64,000 nucleotides of DNA from CAZOVK01 sp964583165. GTDB taxonomy: Bacteria; Bacillota; Clostridia; Lachnospirales; WRAX01. Position numbers and translations under genes: made by a program. Numbering within the stretch: the first letter of the stretch is position 1; every line of letters begins with the position of its first letter. The notes under the pieces are model-generated. The model was not told where the DNA came from. It saw nothing but the letters and a program-made list of their open reading frames with translations, and did no database searches. Shown in pieces: positions 34,288 to 42,493 of this stretch. The stretch spans positions 1 through 64,000 of the forward strand of contig CAZOVK010000004.1 of the NCBI GenBank assembly GCA_964583165.1, given 5' to 3'.

Positions 34288-35517
34288 CTATTTTCTGAAC
34301 GCCATCATATTCTGGCAGTTTATCAGCCCGTCATCATCGAAAACGTCCACTTTGCCCGCAATGAGGGGGGCGGCATAACTGTAGAACCCTTCCTTGATTG
34401 AGCAAAGGTTTTCGCCAACCCATTCTTTCGGGAAGTATTTCACGCGGTTTCTGACTTCTGAAAGCGGGGCTTTCTGAATGCCACATGAATACACTTCGCC
34501 CGGTTCGCGAACAAGCGCCGCCATATAACCTGTTTCGCCGTCAATGGCAAGCTGTGCCGCCGTGCGCCCGGCGAGTTCAGCTTCACGTAGGTCATTGCCC
34601 GAAACGGCGTGCATTGCGCAGCGCTGCATTACGTTAAGTTCAAGGGCGCGAACGTCAATATCGAAGTGTGATTTAATCATACGGCGCAGGGTTTTTCCGA
34701 TACCGCCCAACTTAACATGCCCAAAGCTGTCCGCTACATCCGCGATATTGATGTAGTGGCCGTTCTCATACCTAATGCCCTCACTGGCGACAATCATGAC
34801 ATAACGGCTACGTGTGAGCGCGTCTTCAACGTCTTTTATGAAGCGGTTGTCGTCAAAGAAGACTTCGGGTAGATAGATGAGGTGCTCCATGCCGCCGATT
34901 TTTCTTGCGGCGAGGGCAGACGAGGCGGTGAGCCAACCCGTGTCACGCCCCATAGCTTCAATAATGGCAATCTGTTTCTTGGGGTAACTGGAAATGTCAT
35001 AATACACCTCGGCCGTGGTGTTCGCAACATATTTCGCCGCTGAACCAAAGCCCGGGCAGTGGTCAGTAATTTCTAGGTCATTGTCAATCGTCTTGGGCAC
35101 GCCCATTACATGCAGGTCAATGCCGGCTTCACGAGCCATGCGGTCGATTTTATAACATGAGTCCATGCTGTCGTTGCCGCCGATATAGAAGAAATACTTG
35201 ATGTCGAATTTCTTGAAGATGTCAAGCAAACGCGCATAGTCGCCGCCCGTAGTTGACGATTCGTCAGCGAGCTTATAGCGGCAAGAACCAAACGCCGCGC
35301 TCGGCATAAACGGGAGTTTAGCGAACACATTGGGGTCCATAGTGGTTACGTTGTGGAGATTGCCCTCTAAGATGCCCTGAACGCCGTGAACACCGCCGTA
35401 AACCGTGATACTCGGGTCGGTTTCAAGAAAAGTCTTGATGACGCCGTAAGCCGAGGCGTTAATAACAGCCGTCGGCCCGCCGGATTGAGCTATGATGCAG
35501 TTGCCCTTTAGTTTCAT
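34288..35517 (-). CDS. 6-phosphofructokinase, predicted PPi-dependent
   Basis: This 409-residue glycolytic enzyme phosphorylates fructose 6-phosphate. Two positions point to pyrophosphate rather than ATP as donor: D116 in GGND (glycine in ATP enzymes) and K142 in PKTIDND (glycine in ATP enzymes). N115 occupies the place where most members carry an aspartate near magnesium. IAIIEAMGRDTGWLT is the typical sugar-phosphate segment. GGGGGGAT precedes the ATG. It is co-transcribed downstream of deoD, linking nucleoside-derived sugar breakdown and glycolysis. The donor is inferred from residues, not tested. Confidence 0.9.
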   Translation of the reverse strand: MKLKGNCIIAQSGGPTAVINASAYGVIKTFLETDPSITVYGGVHGVQGILEGNLHNVTTMDPNVFAKLPFMPSAAFGSCRYKLADESSTTGGDYARLLDIFKKFDIKYFFYIGGNDSMDSCYKIDRMAREAGIDLHVMGVPKTIDNDLEITDHCPGFGSAAKYVANTTAEVYYDISSYPKKQIAIIEAMGRDTGWLTASSALAARKIGGMEHLIYLPEVFFDDNRFIKDVEDALTRSRYVMIVASEGIRYENGHYINIADVADSFGHVKLGGIGKTLRRMIKSHFDIDVRALELNVMQRCAMHAVSGNDLREAELAGRTAAQLAIDGETGYMAALVREPGEVYSCGIQKAPLSEVRNRVKYFPKEWVGENLCSIKEGFYSYAAPLIAGKVDVFDDDGLINCQNMMAFRK

Positions 35518-35541
35518 GCCAAATCCCCCCAGATTTAGTTG

Positions 35542-36252
35542 CTATTTCACTGTGTTCAGCGCAATCTTCATCATGTTTGTGAAGCTCTTTTCACGCTCTT
35601 CGGTCGTCGTGTATTCTTCACGGAAAATGAGGTCAGAAACTGTGAGCATACAAAGTGCCTTCTTGCCCGCGCGTGCGGCGTTCATGTAGAGGGCGGCGGC
35701 TTCCATTTCGACGGCGAGGATGCCCATCTTGTGCCATAACTTCATATTGTCGTCGTAGTCGTCATAGAATGTGTCGCTGGACAGAATATTACCCACATAC
35801 ACGGGGATATTCAGAGCCTTAGCCGCGTCAACAGCGCCAGAAAGCAATTCATATGAGCAAGTCGGCGCGTATGTGCCGGGCAGGTTATATTGACGCACGA
35901 AGTTCGAGTTAGTCGAAGCCGCCATGCCGATTACCACGTCATAGAGGTTTAGGTGTTCAGCCAAGGCTCCGCATGAGCCGATACGGATGCAGTTTTCTAC
36001 GCCAAAGAAGTTCATAAGCTCATACGAATAAATCCCGATAGACGGCATACCCATGCCTGTGCCCATGACAGAGATTTCGCGCCCTTCATAAGTGCCCGTA
36101 TAACCGAGAATGTTTCTGACGGCGTTGAATTGCTTGGGGTTGTCGAGGAAGGTTTCGGCGATAAACTTCGCGCGGAGTGGGTCACCCGGGAGCAGAACGG
36201 TTTTTGCGATTGGAGCTGTTGGGTTTATGTGCGGTGTGCTTTTAATTTCCAT
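35542..36252 (-). CDS. deoD: Purine-nucleoside phosphorylase, DeoD type
   Basis: This 236-residue hexameric enzyme splits purine nucleosides with phosphate. Landmarks are VLLPGDPLRAKFIAE at the N-terminus, VMGTGMGMPSIGIY, IRIGSCGALA, and the catalytic EMEAAALY with a following SDLIF. The start at 36252 is preceded by AGGAGGATTATA; an upstream extension would run through the promoter. It is the first gene of a two-gene unit with the phosphofructokinase. Confidence 0.97.
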   Translation of the reverse strand: MEIKSTPHINPTAPIAKTVLLPGDPLRAKFIAETFLDNPKQFNAVRNILGYTGTYEGREISVMGTGMGMPSIGIYSYELMNFFGVENCIRIGSCGALAEHLNLYDVVIGMAASTNSNFVRQYNLPGTYAPTCSYELLSGAVDAAKALNIPVYVGNILSSDTFYDDYDDNMKLWHKMGILAVEMEAAALYMNAARAGKKALCMLTVSDLIFREEYTTTEEREKSFTNMMKIALNTVK

Positions 36253-36285
36253 TATAATCCTCCTGAAAATACAGTATTTGTGAGT

Positions 36286-36314
36286 ATTATATATGTACAA
36301 ACCATTATAGTCAA
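36286..36314 (-). promoter_or_regulatory. Promoter of deoD-pfp
   Basis: TTGACT (36309-36314), a 17-base spacer and TATAAT (36286-36291) on the minus strand. Confidence 0.9.
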
Positions 36315-36378
36315 TAGTCTTTGGGCATTTGGGCAAAATTTGTTGTAATACTTGATAAACCATCTCGTCCGCAATCTA

Positions 36379-36407
36379 TTGACAAAGGGGCGTTTTTAGT
36401 GTTTAAT
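36379..36407 (+). promoter_or_regulatory. Promoter of the PAS chemoreceptor gene
   Basis: TTGACA (36379-36384), a 17-base spacer and TTTAAT (36402-36407). It is divergent from the deoD promoter. Confidence 0.7.
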
Positions 36408-36436
36408 TATGATATGTATGAAACGGGAGGGATAGT

Positions 36437-38296
36437 TTGAACTTAGCAGGTTTTGAACGTGCGGTTAAGGCCCTGACAACAAGGTGTACGACTATTTTAG
36501 TGGGTTTGGTTGCGGTTTTGGGCATTTTAGCAGTTTTGTTCGCGCTTGTGCCCGGGGTTAATCTGATTATTGTTATTGCTTCGGTCGTTATAGTCATTGT
36601 GGTGGCGATTGTTGTTATGGCAATGTGTTCAAGTGGTGTGAAAAAGCGTTTTACGCAAGCACAGGCGACACTTAATCAGGTTGTATCCGGCGGTGAGATG
36701 CTGGGCAACAACAATGCTGACGACATCTTGGATATTTCGGAGCTTCGTGGGGTCACACAGGGGATTCTGGACGAATTGTATCGCTTACGTGATGAACGCG
36801 CTAAAGGCAATCTTGTTTACCATACCGATACAAAACGGTTTAACGGGGTTTATGCCGCGATTTTAGGCGCGGCGATTGATGCTGTTGACGCAAGCGGCGC
36901 AACACTGTCGGCTGTAAATGCGGCGGCTAAGGGTCTTGTTGACGGGAAGATTAGCGATGACCTCATAAAAACAGTAGCTAACCCCAGCGAAGCGCTGTTG
37001 ACTCTTGAAACACTCAGAAAACAACTTGTATCTGTTGTTGCGAGTGTTGAGCAGGTAAAAGCTGAAGTGGCTTCGGGGCATTTCAGTTCTGACAGCTATG
37101 AAAAGGCATTCCCGGGGGTATTCAGACCCATTCTTGCGAATCTGCAAACCATTTCTGATAATGTGCGCAGTAAAAATTTCTGGTATGAGGGTATGCTCAA
37201 CGCGATACCGTTCCCGATTTCTGTCACGGACATCGACATGAACTGGACGTTTATTAACACACCTGTTGAGAAAATGTTGGGTGTAAAACGCGCGGACATG
37301 GTGGGCAGGCATTGCAGTAACTGGGGCGCGGGCATCTGTAAGACCGAGAATTGCGGCGTTACATGCCTTAAACGCGGTAAAACCCAGACTTTCTTCTCAC
37401 AGGGCGGCGGATACTTCCAAGTCAATTCTGATTTCTTGTATAACGAACAGGGCGATAAGGTCGGTCATATCGAGGTTGTTCAAGATATCACGGCTCTTCA
37501 AGACTTTGAATCTAAGCACACATTTATCGAACAGATTAACGAATCCATGCGGCAATTCAGCTCGGTTGCGTCTACGCTTTCTTCCAGTAGCCAACAGACA
37601 GCTGAGGGCGCGAATACGCAATCACAGCTTATAAACACTCTTGCGCATTCGATTATGGACTTGCTCGAACGCGCCTCACAGACGGGCGGTCTTGCGCATC
37701 AAGCATCTCAATCGACACGTGAAATCCGCGTCAAGGCAGAGCAGGGAAATGCCCAGATGAAGAATATGCTCCAGTCTGTCAGCGATATGAGCGAGGCGAA
37801 CCGCTCGATTTATAACATTATCAAAAACATTCAGGATATCGCCTTCCAGACGAACATTCTTGCGCTGAACGCTTCCATCGAAGCGGCGCGCGCGGGCGCG
37901 GCAGGCAAGGGCTTTGTTGTAGTAGCCGAGGAGGTTCGAAATCTCGCGACAATGAGCAGTGTAGCCGCCGAGGACAGTAGCCGCCTTATCGGCAATTCTT
38001 TGGAGAAGGCCGCCGTTAGCGAACGCATCGTGAGCGATACCATTGAAAGCTTCGGCAATATTGTCGAAGGTATCATGGCCAGTGACGCGAACACACAGAG
38101 TATCGCGACTTCGGCAGAATCACAGGTTGAGATTATCGAAAAAATCAATCAGGATATAGCGCGGATTCTTCAAATCGTTCAGCAAAACTCCGCTTCGGCA
38201 GAAGAAAGCGCCGCCGCAAGCGAAGAATTGTCCAGTCAGGTTATGAGCTTGCAACAAGAGGCTGACAGGTTCCTTGATGAAGCCAAGAAGAAATAA
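36437..38296 (+). CDS. Methyl-accepting chemotaxis protein with cytoplasmic cysteine-rich PAS domain
   Basis: This 619-residue receptor begins with two membrane segments (about 18-40 and 43-64) joined by a tiny loop, so it has no external sensor. Helical HAMP-like units follow (about 80-240), then a PAS domain (about 245-352), then the signalling domain with its tip DIAFQTNILALNASIEAARA. The PAS domain carries four close cysteines: C293, C301, C306 and C310. They could bind a metal or iron-sulfur centre or act as a redox switch. The start is a TTG with GGGAGGGAT seven bases upstream. It should signal to CheA from an internal cue; no other che genes are in the window. Confidence 0.93.
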   Translation: MNLAGFERAVKALTTRCTTILVGLVAVLGILAVLFALVPGVNLIIVIASVVIVIVVAIVVMAMCSSGVKKRFTQAQATLNQVVSGGEMLGNNNADDILDISELRGVTQGILDELYRLRDERAKGNLVYHTDTKRFNGVYAAILGAAIDAVDASGATLSAVNAAAKGLVDGKISDDLIKTVANPSEALLTLETLRKQLVSVVASVEQVKAEVASGHFSSDSYEKAFPGVFRPILANLQTISDNVRSKNFWYEGMLNAIPFPISVTDIDMNWTFINTPVEKMLGVKRADMVGRHCSNWGAGICKTENCGVTCLKRGKTQTFFSQGGGYFQVNSDFLYNEQGDKVGHIEVVQDITALQDFESKHTFIEQINESMRQFSSVASTLSSSSQQTAEGANTQSQLINTLAHSIMDLLERASQTGGLAHQASQSTREIRVKAEQGNAQMKNMLQSVSDMSEANRSIYNIIKNIQDIAFQTNILALNASIEAARAGAAGKGFVVVAEEVRNLATMSSVAAEDSSRLIGNSLEKAAVSERIVSDTIESFGNIVEGIMASDANTQSIATSAESQVEIIEKINQDIARILQIVQQNSASAEESAAASEELSSQVMSLQQEADRFLDEAKKK

Positions 38297-38314
38297 TTAA
38301 CGATAAGTAATATG

Positions 38315-38357
38315 AAAAGCGCGTTGCGGTGTATGAATTGCCGTGACGCGCTTTTTT
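38315..38357 (+). terminator. Terminator after the PAS chemoreceptor gene
   Basis: AAAAGCGCGT and ACGCGCTTTT form the outer stem, with a weaker inner stem, and the right arm runs into TTTTTTG. Confidence 0.85.
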
Positions 38358-38367
38358 GTCATATAAT
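38338..38367 (+). promoter_or_regulatory. Possible feoB promoter overlapping the upstream terminator
   Basis: TTGCCG (38338-38343), an 18-base spacer and TATAAT (38362-38367). The -35 lies within the right part of the preceding terminator hairpin. The match is moderate at -35. Confidence 0.45.
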
Positions 38368-38415
38368 CCAAGCCCTGCGCAGTATATTGATATTTATAGC
38401 GGGGGGAGTGGCACA

Positions 38416-40239
38416 ATGAGAAATAACACCGCAACAAGGGTTCTTTTAGCAGGAAACCCGAATGTCGGAAAGAGCACTGTATTTAACGCGCTAACGGGCA
38501 TGAACCAACACACGGGCAACTGGGCGGGTAAAACCGTCGTCAGTGCTTCGGGCGAATATATTCACGCAAACAGGCATGTGGCTGTTGTTGACCTACCCGG
38601 CACATATTCGCTTGAAGCCGAATCACCCGACGAACGCGCGGCAACCGATATGCTTGAAGCTTCAGCGGATTTGGTTGTTATTGTGGTTGATGCGCTGGCT
38701 TTGGGTAGAAATTTATTGCTTGCGCTCCAGATTAGGCAACTGGGCTGTCGGGCATTACTGTGTGTGAATTTCATGAATGTCGCTAAGGCAAAGGGCGTTT
38801 CTATAGATTTGGAATTGCTTAGCAAAGAAACAGGCATCCCGGCTATTGGCATCTCAGCGCGTGATAAAAGGTCTACACCGTACATTAAAGATGAGATAGA
38901 AAGAGCCATTTATATGGATATGCCCAATTGCACTACCGTTGGCGCTTCGACAAGTGTTTTAATCGCCCGTGCAAACGAAATCGCCGAAGCGGTGACACAT
39001 AAGGGCAACACACCGACAACAAGACTGGATAGGCGCATTGACAGTTTTGTCACTGGTAAGAAAACAGGTCTGTTTGTGACGATACTGCTTCTGCTCGTTA
39101 TTCTTTGGCTGACTATAGCCGCCGCGAACAAGCCTTCCGAAATGCTCGGGGAGTTGTTTGGCGGTTGGGAGGGGTGGTTACGTGCCAATATAGCGCCCTT
39201 ACTGCCGATGTGGTTGGTTGGGGCGTTGATTGACGGCATGTATAAGACGCTCGCGTGGGTTGTGGCGGTTATGTTGCCACCGATGGCGATTTTCTTCCCT
39301 ATGTTTACGATATTGGAGGACTCGGGTGTTCTCCCGCGTATCGCCTTCAACCTTGATAACTATTTCAAGAAAGCTGGCGCTCATGGCAAAATGAGCCTCT
39401 GCATGTGTATGGGGCTGGGCTGTAACGCTGTCGGCGTGTCGAGTTGCAATATTATCGATTCAGAGCGTGAACGCCTGTTGGCTGTTGTCACGAACAACTT
39501 CATACCGTGTAATGGGCGTTTTCCTGCGGTGATTCTGCTTTGCGGCATACTTGCGAACGCGCTTTTTGGCTCCACAAATGCGTTTATAACCTCGATGTTC
39601 GTGCTGGCGGTTCTGATTTTCTCTGTTATGATAACACTTTTGGTAACCCGTATATTGAGCGCGACAGCTTTTAAGGGTATGAATTCGCACTTTTACCTCG
39701 AACTTCCCCCATACCGCACGCCCGACTTCAAAGCCATTCTAGTCAGAAGCCTGTTTGACCGCACGTTGAAGGTGTTGTTACGCGCTATTGTTGTCGCGGC
39801 TCCTGCTGGGGTTGTTATCTGGGTGTTGCAAAACACAGCGATTGATGGTATAAATATACTTGGACACATGTCGAATTTTCTTGAACCGGCTGGGTTATTG
39901 CTCGGGCTTAACGGCGTGATTTTGACGGCATTCATTTTGGGCTTGCCTGCGAACGAGATAGTTATACCGCTGATTCTGATGATGACGGTTGGTAACACTG
40001 CGCTTACGGAATTTGATGCACGGACTGTGGCAGGGGTACTTTCGGGTAATGGCTTCGGGTTATTGACGGTGTTATGTATGTTGATATTCTTCTTAAATCA
40101 CTACCCATGCGCGACGACACTGTTAACAATTCGACGCGAAACAGGCAGTATCAAGCAGACGGCGCTAGCGTTTATCATACCTACCATAGTGGGTTGTATA
40201 CTCTGCTTTACCGTAAATCTTTTCGGTAAACTATTCTAA
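38416..40239 (+). CDS. feoB: FeoB-family iron transporter, compact form with altered G4 motif
   Basis: This 607-residue inner-membrane protein has an N-terminal G domain: G1 GNPNVGKST, the switch TGNWAGKTV, and G3 DLPGTYSL. The guanine-specificity G4 motif, normally NxxD, reads N-F-M-N (CVNFMNVAKAKG). A transport domain follows with two Gate regions, the first showing MGLGCNAVGV and PCNGRFP. The family moves ferrous iron, and related proteins may move manganese. It is shorter than most FeoB (about 700) and no FeoA gene is adjacent. The start at 38416 follows a G-rich ribosome site (GGGGGGAG). A preceding 20-codon extension lacks support. Confidence 0.93.
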   Translation: MRNNTATRVLLAGNPNVGKSTVFNALTGMNQHTGNWAGKTVVSASGEYIHANRHVAVVDLPGTYSLEAESPDERAATDMLEASADLVVIVVDALALGRNLLLALQIRQLGCRALLCVNFMNVAKAKGVSIDLELLSKETGIPAIGISARDKRSTPYIKDEIERAIYMDMPNCTTVGASTSVLIARANEIAEAVTHKGNTPTTRLDRRIDSFVTGKKTGLFVTILLLLVILWLTIAAANKPSEMLGELFGGWEGWLRANIAPLLPMWLVGALIDGMYKTLAWVVAVMLPPMAIFFPMFTILEDSGVLPRIAFNLDNYFKKAGAHGKMSLCMCMGLGCNAVGVSSCNIIDSERERLLAVVTNNFIPCNGRFPAVILLCGILANALFGSTNAFITSMFVLAVLIFSVMITLLVTRILSATAFKGMNSHFYLELPPYRTPDFKAILVRSLFDRTLKVLLRAIVVAAPAGVVIWVLQNTAIDGINILGHMSNFLEPAGLLLGLNGVILTAFILGLPANEIVIPLILMMTVGNTALTEFDARTVAGVLSGNGFGLLTVLCMLIFFLNHYPCATTLLTIRRETGSIKQTALAFIIPTIVGCILCFTVNLFGKLF

Positions 40240-40290
40240 ATCACGACAGTTTCGCATATAATGGCGATAATCTGAATTTGGGTGATTCTT

Positions 40291-40557
40291 ATGGCTAGGA
40301 TATACGAGTTTAGGCAGAAAGAGGTCGTCAATATTAAGGACGGCGCGCGCTTCGGTTTTGTGGCGGAGATAGAGATTGACGTGAAGAAAGGCAGTATTAC
40401 GAAGATTATCGTGCCCGGCCCCGCGAAGTTCTTCGGCTTCTTCGGGCGCGAACAGGAGTACCGCATACCGTGGGATTCAATCAAGCAAGTCGGCGAGGAG
40501 ATTATACTCGTTGAAGTGGACGTTTCTAAGGATAAGATATTGGGACCTTGTGAATAA
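40291..40557 (+). CDS. YlmC/YmxH-family PRC-barrel protein
   Basis: This 88-residue PRC-barrel protein matches the sporulation-linked YlmC/YmxH group: EVVNIKDGARFGFVAEIE, TKIIVPGPAKFFGFFGR and YRIPWDSIKQVGEEIILVEV. Such genes are common in spore formers and are often under sporulation control, though their role is unclear. The ATG at 40291 lies just after GGGTGATT. A TATAAT (40257-40262) lies upstream but lacks a good -35. Confidence 0.9.
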   Translation: MARIYEFRQKEVVNIKDGARFGFVAEIEIDVKKGSITKIIVPGPAKFFGFFGREQEYRIPWDSIKQVGEEIILVEVDVSKDKILGPCE

Positions 40558-40568
40558 TTGAGGTGCTT

Positions 40569-41093
40569 ATGGATTACAGAAGTGAAAGGCGTTACACGTG
40601 TTGTTTTACGGGGCATAGACCGCAAAAGTTGCCGTGGGGCGCGAATGAGAACGATACGCGTTGTAAAAGACTTATAAATGATGTCGAGGCGTATATTGAA
40701 CAGATGATACAGGGCGGTTATGTGAATTTCATTTCGGGTGTTGCGCTTGGCGCTGATATTCTTTGCGCTGAGATTGTGATTAGGTTGAGGAAGCTCTACC
40801 CGCATATACGGCTCGAATGTGCCATACCATTCCCTAATCAAGCTAAGCTTTGGTCGCCGATTGATGAAAATCGGTATAGGCGGGTACTGGAGCAATCGGA
40901 TAAGCGGACAGTCATCTCACCACATTATGCGAAGTGGGCGTTTGGCAGTCGAAACCGCTATATGGTCGATAACTCGTCACTGCTGGTAGCGGTTTGGGGC
41001 GGTGATTTGGGCGGCACGGCGAATACGATTACGATGGCGAAGAATGCAGAATTGGAAATAAAGGTCTTTGGTTTGGCGCAATACGCGCTGTAG
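40569..41093 (+). CDS. YpsA-like SLOG-family protein (DUF1273)
   Basis: This 174-residue protein has the SLOG/DUF1273 pattern: FTGHRPQKLPWG at the N-terminus, FISGVALGADILCAE, a central RLECAIPFPNQAKLW, and a C-terminal MVDNSSLLVAVWGGDLGGTANT. SLOG proteins bind nucleotides or nucleotide-derived signals; B. subtilis YpsA is linked to cell division and to sugar-nucleotide-like ligands. It follows ylmC by 11 bases with GAGGTG directly before the ATG, so they form an operon, continued by the flavoprotein 21 bases later. Confidence 0.9.
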   Translation: MDYRSERRYTCCFTGHRPQKLPWGANENDTRCKRLINDVEAYIEQMIQGGYVNFISGVALGADILCAEIVIRLRKLYPHIRLECAIPFPNQAKLWSPIDENRYRRVLEQSDKRTVISPHYAKWAFGSRNRYMVDNSSLLVAVWGGDLGGTANTITMAKNAELEIKVFGLAQYAL

Positions 41094-41114
41094 TTTTGGC
41101 GTTTCGGAGGTAAT

Positions 41115-42251
41115 ATGAAAATTGCGGTTGTAGGTGGCGGCTTCGCGGGCGCTTCGGCGGCGTTCACTGCGGCAAAAGCAGGGGCTTCTGTCACGCTCTT
41201 TGAGCGCACAGACTTACTGCTTGGCACGGGGCTTGTCGGCGGTATTATGTATAACAATGGACGAATGGACGCGGCGGAACAGATGAAGACTCTCGGTTTC
41301 GGCGCGTTTTTTGATGTATTGTTTGATTGCGCGTTGCATAGGGGCGTGGACTTTCCTAAGCATGAACACGCGATTTTACTTGATGTTACGAGGATAGCGA
41401 ATGTTGTGTTGAGGGCTTTGCGTCAGGTGGGCGTTGATGTTCACTTGACAGAACGCGTCTTTGGCGTCGAAGGTGATAGTGGCAAGCTGGATTTCCTATT
41501 AACACCGAAAGCGCGGTATGACGCTGATGCGTTCATTGACGCGACTGGTTCAAGCGCGGTAATACGCAACTGTAGCCATTATGGGAACGGTTGCGCCATG
41601 TGTATTCAGCGTTGTCACATGTTTGGAGCAAGGATAAGCATGTCAGAGAGTACACGAACAGCAAAGGGCGCAATGAGTGGCTCGTGTAAGTTGCTGAAAG
41701 AGAGCCTGTCAGAAGAGATTCAACAGGTCTTGAATAAAAACGGTGTCGCGATTATCCCCGTGCCGCGCGAATTGCAGACAGATAAAACAGGTATCAAGGC
41801 GTGTAGGCAGTATGCGGACAACGCGTATACCGAGAATATCGTGTTGCTTGATACGGGCTGTGCGAAGATGATGACGCCGTTCATGCCCTATGAGACTCTG
41901 CAACAAATTCCGGGGTTCGAAAATGCTCGATATATCGACCCGATATGCGGCGGGCAGGGTAACTCAATAAGGCTGACAGATTATGCCGAAACGGATGAAA
42001 ACATGCGCGTTGTGGGCTACGATAACCTCTTAGCTTGCGGCGAACGTGCGGGGCTACTCGTGGGGCACACCGAAGCCATTGTCACAGGCACATTGGCGGG
42101 CATCAACGCCGTGAATATAGCAAGCGGGCAGCCGATTTACAGCTACCCGCAAGAAACGGTTATGCACGAACTGATTAGCGCCAACCTAAATAACAACTCA
42201 ACAAGAACCTACGAAAAACTCACATTCTCAACGCCGCCCATAGAACAGTAA
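41115..42251 (+). CDS. FAD-dependent oxidoreductase with a four-cysteine motif
   Basis: This 378-residue protein has an N-terminal dinucleotide fold (VVGGGFAGASAAFTAAKAGA) and the C-terminal GERAGLLVGHTEAIVTGTLAG, a layout shared with the MnmG/TrmFO flavoproteins. It is shorter than those. A cysteine array, C153-x6-C160-x2-C163-x3-C167, sits between the two halves and could hold an iron-sulfur cluster. Later, VLLDTGCAKMM adds another cysteine. It ends the ylmC-ypsA-flavoprotein run and overlaps a small convergent gene by 24 bases. The substrate is unknown; tRNA modification and a redox role are both possible. Confidence 0.82.
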   Translation: MKIAVVGGGFAGASAAFTAAKAGASVTLFERTDLLLGTGLVGGIMYNNGRMDAAEQMKTLGFGAFFDVLFDCALHRGVDFPKHEHAILLDVTRIANVVLRALRQVGVDVHLTERVFGVEGDSGKLDFLLTPKARYDADAFIDATGSSAVIRNCSHYGNGCAMCIQRCHMFGARISMSESTRTAKGAMSGSCKLLKESLSEEIQQVLNKNGVAIIPVPRELQTDKTGIKACRQYADNAYTENIVLLDTGCAKMMTPFMPYETLQQIPGFENARYIDPICGGQGNSIRLTDYAETDENMRVVGYDNLLACGERAGLLVGHTEAIVTGTLAGINAVNIASGQPIYSYPQETVMHELISANLNNNSTRTYEKLTFSTPPIEQ

Positions 42252-42452
42252 CATCACCATAAACATAAACATGACATCTGCCGTGCTCATTGGCGCGGCA
42301 TTTGTCGTGGGTATCGGGGCGTTAGTATTGCCGGGTGGCGCAGCGGTTCTCGGCGGCGTCTGCGCGGGGGTATTAGTAGTTGGTTTTCTCACTGCTTCTA
42401 CGGGTTCATCAGGCAATGCCGCCCGCCTGTGGTATCCAAAATCTCGCTCCAT
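42228..42452 (-). CDS. Small Pro/Ala/Thr-rich protein with C-terminal membrane tail
   Basis: This 74-residue protein starts at an ATG with a strong AGAGGTGATTTT site, the same form used by the DUF6054 gene. Residues 1-20 are charged (MERDFGYHRRAALPDEPVEA). A disordered stretch rich in Pro, Thr, Ala and Asn follows. The last 19 residues form a Met/Phe-rich hydrophobic tail ending GRR (VMFMFMVMLLFYGRR), like a tail anchor. It lies 41 bases after the C39-like peptidase gene on the same strand. The convergent flavoprotein overlaps its 3' end. I recognise no family. An open frame on the plus strand here (42271-42471) has no ribosome site and looks like its shadow. Confidence 0.6.
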   Translation of the reverse strand: MERDFGYHRRAALPDEPVEAVRKPTTNTPAQTPPRTAAPPGNTNAPIPTTNAAPMSTADVMFMFMVMLLFYGRR

Positions 42453-42493
42453 AAAATCACCTCTTTTGTGAATATATGAAGCGCAAAAAGCCC

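Noticed and set aside
42271..42471. Plus-strand frame of 66 codons
   Set aside because: No ribosome site is seen, and the composition is that of a frame opposite a Pro/Ala-rich gene; the minus-strand gene has a strong ribosome site.
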